DNA of 64,000 nucleotides from Acidobacteriota bacterium (lineage in GTDB: Bacteria; Acidobacteriota; UBA6911; RPQK01; DATIPO01): NCBI GenBank assembly GCA_035471785.1, contig DATIPQ010000145.1:18167-82166 (forward strand), read 5' to 3'. The notes beneath the pieces are model-generated. The model had not been told where the DNA came from. It worked only from the letters and a program-made list of their open reading frames with translations, and made no database searches. A program made the translations under genes and the position numbers. Shown here piece by piece: positions 37,371 to 44,799 of the stretch (its first letter is position 1; the number at the start of each line of letters is the position of its first letter).

Positions 37371-40300
37371 CTACTCGTCCTCGGAGGGATCGGCCGTCCA
37401 CCACCAGAAGGGGGCGATCTCTTCTTCTTGAGGATGGACTTTGCGCATCGTATCTCCCTCGTACATCTCGCCGTTTTTCATCACCCAGCGGATGCTGTTG
37501 GTGTTGCGGATGTCCTCCAGCGGGTTGCGGTCGAGGATCACCAGGTCGGCAAGCTTGCCTTCGGCGATGCTGCCCAAGTCGGGCCGAAGGCCGATGATCT
37601 CGGCTCCGTCGATGGTGGCGGCCCGCAGCACTTCGCGCGGGGTCATGCCTCCTATGGCCAGCGACCACATCTCCCAGTGATAACCCAGTCCCTGCAATTG
37701 TCCATGGCCGCCCACGCCCACCAGCCCGCCGGCTCTTTGAATCTGAGCGGCTCCAGCGGCGTGACGCGGAAAGGCGTGCTCGTCCTGGCGGAACCAGGGG
37801 CGCCGCTTGGTTAGCCGGTCGATCTCGTTGTGAGGCACGAAGCGGTTGAGCTTGGCGTCGTCGTGCACCTCGGTGGTGGTGTAGAAGTAGTTTTCCGCCC
37901 AGGGACCTCCGTACAGCACCAACAGGGTGGGAGTGTAGGCGCAGCGGGTTTGGGCGAAGAGTTCCACCACGTCTTTGAAGAGGGGCACGATGGGCAGCGA
38001 ATGCTCGTTGCCCCCGAAGCCGTCGATGGCGTGGGTAAGGTCGAGCTTGAGGTCGAGGGCCCCCTCGGTGGTGACCGTCAATCCCAGTTCGTGGGCGGCC
38101 TTGACCACCCACTGGCGCTGCTGGCGGTTGCCCACAACGTAGCTCTTCAGGTTGTGGTTCTTGTAGTAGTGCTTGTAGCGCTCGAGCACGTGCAGTGCCG
38201 ACTCGTAGTCCTGGAAGTTGGTGTTGGAAAAGACGCCGGGACCCGTCGAGTGGGCGCGCGGCCCGGTCATGAGTCCGGCCTGCACCATGTCGAGGTAAGC
38301 CAGGTAGTCGTTGGTCGAAGTCTGTACGTCCAGCCCCGTGGTGACGCCGTAGGCCAGATTGGCCAGGAAGCTCCAGTTGTGCAGTTCCAGCACGCCTTCG
38401 GTGCGCATCTCGTAGTGGGCGTGGGTGTCGATGAACCCGGGCACCACGTACTTGCCCTGCAAATCGAAGACGCGGGCACCGGCGGGAGCGCTCAGGTCTT
38501 CGCCCACGGCTTTGATGCGGTTGTCCTCCACCAGGATGTCGGCATCTTCCAGAACCTCTTCGTCGTCCATGGTGATGACGGTGGCCCCCGTCAGCAAAAC
38601 GGTTCCCTCAGGCTTGTAGCGGGGCAGTTCGATGACGACCTGGTAAGACTCGACGTCTTCTCCTTCTTCCTTGGCCTCGAACTCCTCTTCCTCGTCTTTC
38701 TTAGCCGCCTCTTCCGGTTGCTCGGCTTCCTCCTGAGTCTCTTCCGAATCCCCGTCCTCGTCCTCTTTCTTCTTGGGGCTGAAGTCGATGCTCTCGAAAG
38801 GACGGCGGAAGAAGGTCGATCCCATCGACCAGGTGACGGTTCGGCCCTGATCGGCCCAGGCGTAGGAGTCGGCTCCCACGTCGGTCAGGCGTTGGGCCGG
38901 TACGGTTCCCGAGTCGACGTTGACGGTGGGAGTGGAGCCGGTGGGGGGAGGCACCGCGGTGACGTAGAGCTGATGGTTGAGGCGGGCCAGGGCCCAGCGC
39001 CCGTCGGGGGAGATGCGTACGTCCTGGGCCGAGGGCGGACGTCGGGAGCGGGGGGTGGAGCGTCCCACGACCTTGAGGTGGGTGCGCCGGTCGGTGCCGT
39101 CGTAGCGCATCGAGAGCAGGCCGTCGCGCGAGTAGAAGTAGATGCGGTCGTCCTCGGGCCCGAAGTGAGGCGTACCCAGTCCGCGGGCGGGGACGATGAG
39201 CTGGACGTCGCCGCCTTCGGCGGGCAGCCAGACAAGGTCGAGGGGGATGCGCAGTCCGCCGAATTCGCTGGGCGTTTGAGTGCGCATCCAGGCATTGCCG
39301 CGGCGGGCCACGATGCGGGTGCCGTCGGGCGAAAAGACCGGGTCGGTGTAAAAGGCCGGAATGCGGGTCAAGCGCTGAGGCGCGCCTCCCGCCGCCGGAC
39401 GCTTCCAGATATGGCCGGTGCCGTCGGCGTTCCAGCTCACGTAGGCGATCCACTGCCCGTCGGGGGAGAAGGTCGGCTTGAACTCGTGGGAGCCGTCCTG
39501 GCTGAGGCGTCGGGGCGCGCCTTCCTCCAGGTCCATCTCGTAGAGGCTGGCCATGGCCGAAAAGACGATGCGCTGGCCGCCCGGCGCCGGTACGGGATCG
39601 AAGATGAGCCGCGAGCGCACCGGCCCCTCCTCGACGTTGCGTTGAAAGTTGAGGAGCGGGCCGATGTCGAGGGAGACGTCGGCGCTGAAAGGAATCTCGC
39701 GGGACTGGCCGCTGGCAACCTCCACGCGGTGGATCTTGCCGCCGTAAGTGACCAGCAGCGCCCCTCCGTCGGGCGTGAAAGCGTAGGAGGGAAAAAGGTC
39801 GCGGGTGCCCCGCGATTCCATGTCGTCGCGCTGCACCGGGTACTTGAGCCAGCGGTCCTGCCCCGTGTCGAGGTTGCGGATGCGCAGTCCCGTTTCGGCT
39901 TCATAACGTGTGCCGTAGACAAGGTGGTTACCGTCGGGTGAAATGAGGGGACGGAAGGCCCCGCCTTGGGTTTGCGTGACCTGGTCGGTTTCCCCGCTGA
40001 TCATGTCGCGGCGGTGGATTTCCCAGTCGAACGACATCTGGTTGTAAACGCTGCCGCCGCCCCTCTGGGCGAAATAGAGGAAGCGCCCGTCGGGAGAGAG
40101 GGCGGCGCCCATCTTGCGGTCGCCCCCGCCGCGTCCGCCGCCGCCGTCCTCATCGTCTTCCTCGCCGCCGGTGACCTTGAGTCCTGAGCCTCCGTTGACG
40201 TGGTACATGTAGATGTCGACGCCGCGGTCGCTCTTGGTGGCCAGCACATACTGGCTGTCGGGCATCCAGGCGGGAGAAATGATGGGATTGGACTTCTCTT

Positions 40301-40694
40301 TAGAGAGTTGGCGCGGATCGCTGCCGTCGGCCTTGGCCACCCATAAGTTTTCGGCCCCGCCGCGGTCTGAAATGAAGGCAATCCACTGGCCGTCGGGCGA
40401 GTAGCGCGGTTGGCTGTCGAATCCCATGCCCTCGGTCAGGCGGGTGGCCTGGCCCCCTTCCATGGGCAGGGTGTAGAGGTCGCCCAGCAGTTCGAAGACG
40501 ATGGTCTCGCCGTCGGGCGAGACGTCCAGCGACATCCAGGTCACCTCGTCGGTGGTGAACTCCACCTTGCGTACAGGCTCTAGCGGCAGATCCTTCTTCT
40601 TGTCCTTCTCATCCCCCTCCGGCTGCGCCCGGAGCGCGCCGCAAAAGAGAACAACCAGGAGCAGCCAGACGCTGCGTCGATCAAAGCTTTTCAT
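37371..40694 (-). CDS. Secreted TolB-propeller amidohydrolase
   Basis: A large protein (1107 residues) with a signal peptide (VWLLLVVLFCGALRA). Residues about 45-650 carry many WD40-like/TolB propeller repeats of the form SPDGxxIxF (for example YSPDGQWIAFISD, FSPDGTRIVARRG). A highly acidic low-complexity linker (about 652-700, rich in E, D and K) follows. The C-terminal third is an amidohydrolase barrel, with HxH in FIDTHAHYEM, GVTTGLDVQTSTNDY, and the closing IAEGKLADLVILDRNP. Proteins of this layout in Acidobacteriota and Bacteroidota are probably exported peptidases or cyclic-amide hydrolases. The substrate is unknown. GGAGGG precedes ATG 40694. Confidence 0.88.
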   Translation of the reverse strand: MKSFDRRSVWLLLVVLFCGALRAQPEGDEKDKKKDLPLEPVRKVEFTTDEVTWMSLDVSPDGETIVFELLGDLYTLPMEGGQATRLTEGMGFDSQPRYSPDGQWIAFISDRGGAENLWVAKADGSDPRQLSKEKSNPIISPAWMPDSQYVLATKSDRGVDIYMYHVNGGSGLKVTGGEEDDEDGGGGRGGGDRKMGAALSPDGRFLYFAQRGGGSVYNQMSFDWEIHRRDMISGETDQVTQTQGGAFRPLISPDGNHLVYGTRYEAETGLRIRNLDTGQDRWLKYPVQRDDMESRGTRDLFPSYAFTPDGGALLVTYGGKIHRVEVASGQSREIPFSADVSLDIGPLLNFQRNVEEGPVRSRLIFDPVPAPGGQRIVFSAMASLYEMDLEEGAPRRLSQDGSHEFKPTFSPDGQWIAYVSWNADGTGHIWKRPAAGGAPQRLTRIPAFYTDPVFSPDGTRIVARRGNAWMRTQTPSEFGGLRIPLDLVWLPAEGGDVQLIVPARGLGTPHFGPEDDRIYFYSRDGLLSMRYDGTDRRTHLKVVGRSTPRSRRPPSAQDVRISPDGRWALARLNHQLYVTAVPPPTGSTPTVNVDSGTVPAQRLTDVGADSYAWADQGRTVTWSMGSTFFRRPFESIDFSPKKKEDEDGDSEETQEEAEQPEEAAKKDEEEEFEAKEEGEDVESYQVVIELPRYKPEGTVLLTGATVITMDDEEVLEDADILVEDNRIKAVGEDLSAPAGARVFDLQGKYVVPGFIDTHAHYEMRTEGVLELHNWSFLANLAYGVTTGLDVQTSTNDYLAYLDMVQAGLMTGPRAHSTGPGVFSNTNFQDYESALHVLERYKHYYKNHNLKSYVVGNRQQRQWVVKAAHELGLTVTTEGALDLKLDLTHAIDGFGGNEHSLPIVPLFKDVVELFAQTRCAYTPTLLVLYGGPWAENYFYTTTEVHDDAKLNRFVPHNEIDRLTKRRPWFRQDEHAFPRHAAGAAQIQRAGGLVGVGGHGQLQGLGYHWEMWSLAIGGMTPREVLRAATIDGAEIIGLRPDLGSIAEGKLADLVILDRNPLEDIRNTNSIRWVMKNGEMYEGDTMRKVHPQEEEIAPFWWWTADPSEDE

Positions 40695-40779
40695 GACTCA
40701 TACCCTCCTTGGGGCCATCAGACTACGCTTTGGCGGGAGGAAAGGCAATACCCAGGCTTGTGGCGGCCGGCCTGGGTCG

Positions 40780-41496
40780 TTACAGCCTGTCCAGCAGTTG
40801 GGCGGGTTTGCAGGGTGGATGCAGGACCACTTCCCGGGCCGGCGCCCGGTAGGCCAATGCCGCGGCGTATCCGGGCGCGGGCGCCAGGTTGTGGAGCGTC
40901 CAGCGGCGAGCTGCCCGCTCGTCGTCGCCCAGTTGCACCATGCGGGCTTTTTCCCCGGGACGCAGGGTCACCTGAAAGCTGTCCAGGGGCAGGGCCAGTC
41001 CCTCGCCTACCGCCTTCAGGTAGGCTTCCTTGCGCGTCCAGCAGAGGAAGAAGGCTTGCTGCTGTTCTTCCGCCGGCAATTGATCGAGTTGCCGCCACTC
41101 GCGGGCGCAAAAGTAGCTTCTGGCGATTGCGCGGTAGTCCGGCAAGGGGCGCAGCTCTTCCACGTCGACACCGATTTCCAGGCCGTCGGCGAAGGCGTAC
41201 AAGGCCAGTCCGCCGGAATGTGATGCGTTGAATTGGAGGTCGTGCCGAGAAGCCAGGCTGGGCTTCCCCCGCGCTCCGTAACGCAAGCGCACCCTGCCCG
41301 GGGCCATGCCTGTGTAAGCCGCCAAGAGAAGGCGAAGAGCGCCTTGAGAGAGGGTGTAGGAATCTCTCAAGCGCTGAAAATAGAAGCTCGCCTTGCGAAC
41401 CTTCTCCTGCGGGTCGAGGTAAGCGTGTAGGGATTCCAGAGTGGACCGAGAGGCCTGCAACCATACCGGCCACACTTCGATGCGTCCGCTTTTCAT
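40780..41496 (-). CDS. 4'-phosphopantetheinyl transferase, Sfp type
   Basis: Transfers phosphopantetheine from CoA to carrier proteins of fatty-acid, polyketide or peptide synthesis. The magnesium-binding motif is IGVDVEELRP and the second signature is FLCWTRKEAYLKAVGEGL; FNASHSGGLALYAFA is the usual third region. The length of 238 residues matches the Sfp/Gsp class rather than the short AcpS. No polyketide or peptide synthase gene is in the window, so it may serve the fatty-acid carrier or a distant cluster. A longer overlapping frame on the same strand (40718-41473) is a shadow. Confidence 0.9.
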   Translation of the reverse strand: MKSGRIEVWPVWLQASRSTLESLHAYLDPQEKVRKASFYFQRLRDSYTLSQGALRLLLAAYTGMAPGRVRLRYGARGKPSLASRHDLQFNASHSGGLALYAFADGLEIGVDVEELRPLPDYRAIARSYFCAREWRQLDQLPAEEQQQAFFLCWTRKEAYLKAVGEGLALPLDSFQVTLRPGEKARMVQLGDDERAARRWTLHNLAPAPGYAAALAYRAPAREVVLHPPCKPAQLLDRL

Positions 41497-41581
41497 TTTA
41501 TTCTTTCAAAAACCAGATATTGTACCGTGCCCGTCCGCCCCGAGTGGGATGCGGCCCGTCCGTCTCCGCCGCGATTCTATC

Positions 41582-41609
41582 TTGACATGTATATACTCAT
41601 CCGTATATT
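41582..41609 (+). promoter_or_regulatory. Promoter and likely operator of padR-ADOP operon
   Basis: TTGACA (41582-41587), 16 bases, then TATATT (41604-41609) form a strong sigma-70 promoter. The perfect palindrome GTATATAC (41589-41596) lies between them, and ATAT repeats continue to the -10, a plausible PadR operator for autoregulation. The padR ATG is only nine bases beyond the -10, so the transcript should be leaderless or nearly so. Confidence 0.65.
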
Positions 41610-41618
41610 CTCTTCCGC

Positions 41619-41969
41619 ATGGCAAAGAAGGAGGCCACACTCAAACCCCACTGGTTTCAGATTCTGCTGGCTTTGGGCCAACGCGATCTTCACGGCCTGG
41701 GCATCATGCAGGATGTCTTGGAGCGTACCGAGGGCACCATGCATTTGTGGCCGGGGATGCTCTACGGAGCGCTCAAGGATCTGTGCGCGCGTGGATGGAT
41801 CGAGGAGGTGGAGGCGCCGGAGGATGCCGAGACGGGCGGCGGCAAGCCGCGTTTTTACCGGCTCACGTCGCGTGGACGGGCTCAGGCCTCTGCTGAGGCC
41901 CGGCGCCTGCACCGCTACGTGGAGGCCGCTCGGGCCAGGGATTTGCTGGGTCAAGGGAAGGGGAACTGA
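41619..41969 (+). CDS. PadR-family transcription regulator
   Basis: A 116-residue PadR winged-helix repressor. The wHTH is seen as HWFQILLALGQRDLHGLGIMQDV, LYGALKDLCARGWIEEVEAP and the wing RFYRLTSRGRAQA, followed by a short C-terminal dimerisation helix. In Acidobacteriota such regulators commonly precede ADOP-type permeases, and this one overlaps the next gene by one base (TGATG). It probably represses its own operon through the palindrome in its promoter. No ribosome site precedes ATG 41619. The inducing signal is unknown. Confidence 0.93.
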   Translation: MAKKEATLKPHWFQILLALGQRDLHGLGIMQDVLERTEGTMHLWPGMLYGALKDLCARGWIEEVEAPEDAETGGGKPRFYRLTSRGRAQASAEARRLHRYVEAARARDLLGQGKGN

Positions 41970-44692
41970 TGCCGTCTGAAAAGAAGCCGCACCGCCGAGC
42001 GGCGGCCTTGAGGCTGTTGCTGGGCTACTATCGCTGGTTGTTGCGTCTCTATCCTGCCGGCTTCCGTCGACGCTATGGCGCCGAGATGCAGGCTCAGTTC
42101 CGTCATCAGGCCCGGACTCGTCTGCAAGCGGGCGGGGCGGCGGCCTTCCTGGCGGTCTTTCTCCGCATCACCCTCGACTCCTTGCTGGAGGCGATGCGCC
42201 GCCGGGCGGGCCAGACGGCGCGATTGAAGGGCGAGGCGCCGTCCTGGTCCTGGCTGGGCGATGTGCGCTACTCCCTTCGCTCCTTGCGCCGCAATCCCCT
42301 GTGGACCCTTGCCATCCTCTTGCTGCTGGCTCTCGGGATCGGTGCCAACACCGCCATTTTCAGTACGGCCAGCTCAGTCCTGCTGGCTCCGCTGCCCTTG
42401 CCCGATTCGCAGCGGCTGCTCCTGGTCGAGAACCTCTTCAAGGGCGAAATCGGACCCCAAGTGGCCTTCCACGACTTCCGCGACATCAAAGCCGCCAGCC
42501 CGTCGCTGGCGCATGGCGCCATGGCCTTGTGGTACGCGGGCACCCTGCAACGGGAAGGGGGCGCCGAGCGTTTGAACGGCTTCAGGGTCACCCCCGACTT
42601 CTTTTCCACCATCGGCGCCGGGTTCGCCTTGGGCTCGGGCTTTAGCGAAAAGGAGGCGCTCGACGATCAGTCGGTTGTCATCAGCCACCGTCTCTGGAGG
42701 AGCCGCTTCGGCGCCAGCCAAGACATCCTGGGGAGCAGTCTAGTCATCGACGGCCAGAGCCGAACGGTGAAGGGGGTGCTGGCCAGGGGTGTCGATCTGC
42801 CTTATCCGCGCCCTGGCAATGATCTTTGGCTGCCTCTGAGCGACCGCCACAACCTGGCCCAAAGCCGGGCCATCTTCACCTTCTTCGCTTTTGTCCGCCT
42901 GCGTCCCCAGGCCACTTTGCAGGGCTTCGAGAAAGAGCTCGAGGCCATCGCTATGCGTCTGCAGGATGCTTATCCCGAAACCAACGCCGGACGCTCCTAT
43001 GCTGCACGGCCTCTTCTGGATGCTGTTGTGGGCGACATCCGCTCGCCCTTGTGGATGCTTTTCGTTTCGGTAACCGCCTTGCTGCTGCTGGTGTGCGCGA
43101 ACGTGGCCAACCTGCTGCTGGCCCGCTTCGGCGCGCGCCGTCACGAGCTGTCGGTGCGGGCGGCGCTGGGGGCCGGACGTATTCGCCTGATGGCCCAGCT
43201 CCTGTGGGAGAGTCTGCTGCTCTCGCTGGCCGGGGCCCTGGCGGGGCTCCTGCTTGCCCGGGGAGTGCTGGTCTTGCTGCCCCAACTGGCGCCCCCCGGC
43301 GTGCCTCGCCTGGAAGAGGTCAGTCTGAGTCCGACCATGTTGCTCTACGCGCTGGGGCTGGCTTTGCTGACGACTCTCGCTTTCGGGCTGGTCCCGGCTT
43401 GGAAGGCAGGCCGGGCCCGCGGGCGGGCAGCGCTCTCTCCCAGAGTCTCGCGGGGCGCCGGGGGCTCATCAAGCCCGCTGCGCAGCGGGCTGGTAGTGGT
43501 GGAATTGGCTTTAGCCTTGAGCTTGACCGTGGGCGCCGGACTGCTGATTTCGAGCTTTGCCCAGGTGCTCGCACAGCCTCCCGGTTTCCGCCTCGACTCG
43601 ACCTTGACGTGGCGTGTCTCCCTGCCTCCCGGACGCTATCCGGACATGGCCTCGGTGCTGACTTACCAGCAGCGCCTGTCCCAAGAGGTGGAGGCGCTGC
43701 CGGGAGCCCGCCGTCTGGCTTTTTCCACCAGTCTTCCGCTGAGCGGCCACGACACGGGATCTGCCCTGAGCATCCAAGGAGCTCCGGCCGTTCCCTTGGC
43801 CGAGTTGCCAAGCGTGCGCTGGCAGGCGGTCTCGCCGGGGGCCTTTCGCGCCTCCGGCATCCCGTTGCTGGAGGGGAGGACCTTCCAGCCCTCCGACTTG
43901 CCCTCGGTCGGGCCCCAAGCGTCCGCCGCCGAGGACGCGACGGGCTCGGCCCGGTCGTCCCCTCATCTGGTAGTGGTCAATCAAGCTTTGGCCCGCCGCC
44001 ATTTTCCCCAGGGAGCGCTGGGCAGACGAATCGAGTTGGGCGTCCCCGGCGGCGACTGGCACGAGATTATCGGGGTGGTGGGCAACGTCCGCCACCGCAC
44101 TCTGGAGCAGGCGCCCGAGCCGCGCGCTTACGACCTCTTCGGTCAGCACGGCAGCCTCAGCTTCTTCGCGATACTCCACACGGAAGGCGATCCCGCGGCT
44201 CTGATCGAGCCCGTGCGGGCTCAGGTGGCGGCCCTCGATCCTCAGGTCCCAGCCTACGAGCTGCTGACGATGCGGGAGCGGCTGGGCTCGAGTCTTGCCG
44301 TCCGCCGCTTTCTGCTCACGCTGCTGGCCGCTCTGGCGGTCTTGGCTCTGCTCCTCTCGGCCTTGGGCGTCTACGGGTTGCTGGCCTTCGCCGTGCAGGA
44401 ACGCCGCGGCGAAATCGGAATCCGTCTGGCCCTGGGAGCTCGTCCCGGAGACGTCCGCCGCCTCATGCTGGGTCGAGGAGCCTACCTGGCCATTCTGGGA
44501 ATCGCCATCGGACTTCCGGCTGCCTGGGCCGTTACCCGCCTTTTCTCGGCCCAACTCTTCGCGGTTTCTCCTGCCGATCCCTACACGCTGGCCATGTCGT
44601 CGCTGCTGCTGGTGCTGGTGGCGCTGACCGCTACCTACCTTCCCGCCCGCCGCGCCTCCTTGCTCCATCCGCAAGAGACTCTGAGAGAGTGA
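41969..44692 (+). CDS. ADOP-type ABC permease (MacB/FtsX-like), first
   Basis: Large inner-membrane permease of 907 residues. A short cytoplasmic N-terminal domain (LRLYPAGFRRRYGAEM, typical of ADOP proteins coupled to PadR) precedes a duplicated MacB_PCD plus FtsX layout. The first TM lies at WTLAILLLLALGIGANTAIF. An FtsX core follows with ANVANLLLARFGARRHELSVRAALGAGR, and a second copy of the periplasmic domain leads to a C-terminal FtsX segment with RRGEIGIRLALGARPGDV and YLPARRASLLHPQETLR. No ATPase gene is adjacent, hence the name orphan permease. The role may be export of a compound or mechanotransmission; this is unknown for the family. Confidence 0.92.
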   Translation: MPSEKKPHRRAAALRLLLGYYRWLLRLYPAGFRRRYGAEMQAQFRHQARTRLQAGGAAAFLAVFLRITLDSLLEAMRRRAGQTARLKGEAPSWSWLGDVRYSLRSLRRNPLWTLAILLLLALGIGANTAIFSTASSVLLAPLPLPDSQRLLLVENLFKGEIGPQVAFHDFRDIKAASPSLAHGAMALWYAGTLQREGGAERLNGFRVTPDFFSTIGAGFALGSGFSEKEALDDQSVVISHRLWRSRFGASQDILGSSLVIDGQSRTVKGVLARGVDLPYPRPGNDLWLPLSDRHNLAQSRAIFTFFAFVRLRPQATLQGFEKELEAIAMRLQDAYPETNAGRSYAARPLLDAVVGDIRSPLWMLFVSVTALLLLVCANVANLLLARFGARRHELSVRAALGAGRIRLMAQLLWESLLLSLAGALAGLLLARGVLVLLPQLAPPGVPRLEEVSLSPTMLLYALGLALLTTLAFGLVPAWKAGRARGRAALSPRVSRGAGGSSSPLRSGLVVVELALALSLTVGAGLLISSFAQVLAQPPGFRLDSTLTWRVSLPPGRYPDMASVLTYQQRLSQEVEALPGARRLAFSTSLPLSGHDTGSALSIQGAPAVPLAELPSVRWQAVSPGAFRASGIPLLEGRTFQPSDLPSVGPQASAAEDATGSARSSPHLVVVNQALARRHFPQGALGRRIELGVPGGDWHEIIGVVGNVRHRTLEQAPEPRAYDLFGQHGSLSFFAILHTEGDPAALIEPVRAQVAALDPQVPAYELLTMRERLGSSLAVRRFLLTLLAALAVLALLLSALGVYGLLAFAVQERRGEIGIRLALGARPGDVRRLMLGRGAYLAILGIAIGLPAAWAVTRLFSAQLFAVSPADPYTLAMSSLLLVLVALTATYLPARRASLLHPQETLRE

Positions 44693-44799
44693 CGGTTTAC
44701 CTTGCCTCCTCCCTGCCCGTAATGAGGCCGCCAGCCGGAAAATAAAAATTTTCAACGGTTTGGCGACCGATTCCGTCTAAGGGACAAGAGGAGGAGCTG
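44693..44799 (+). other. Spacer between ADOP genes
   Basis: An AT-rich patch (AAAATAAAAATTTTCAACGG) lies in an otherwise GC-rich spacer of 107 bases, and GAGGAGG precedes the next start. No clear promoter or terminator is visible; the two ADOP genes may be co-transcribed. Confidence 0.35.

Noticed and set aside
37830-39941. 703-codon open frame antisense to the TolB-amidohydrolase gene
   Set aside because: Shadow of a clearly coding gene; low-complexity Val/Gly/His-rich translation with no domain.
42826-44745. 639-codon open frame in another frame within the first ADOP gene
   Set aside because: Arg/Gly/Ala/Pro-rich translation without motifs; the ADOP frame is intact.
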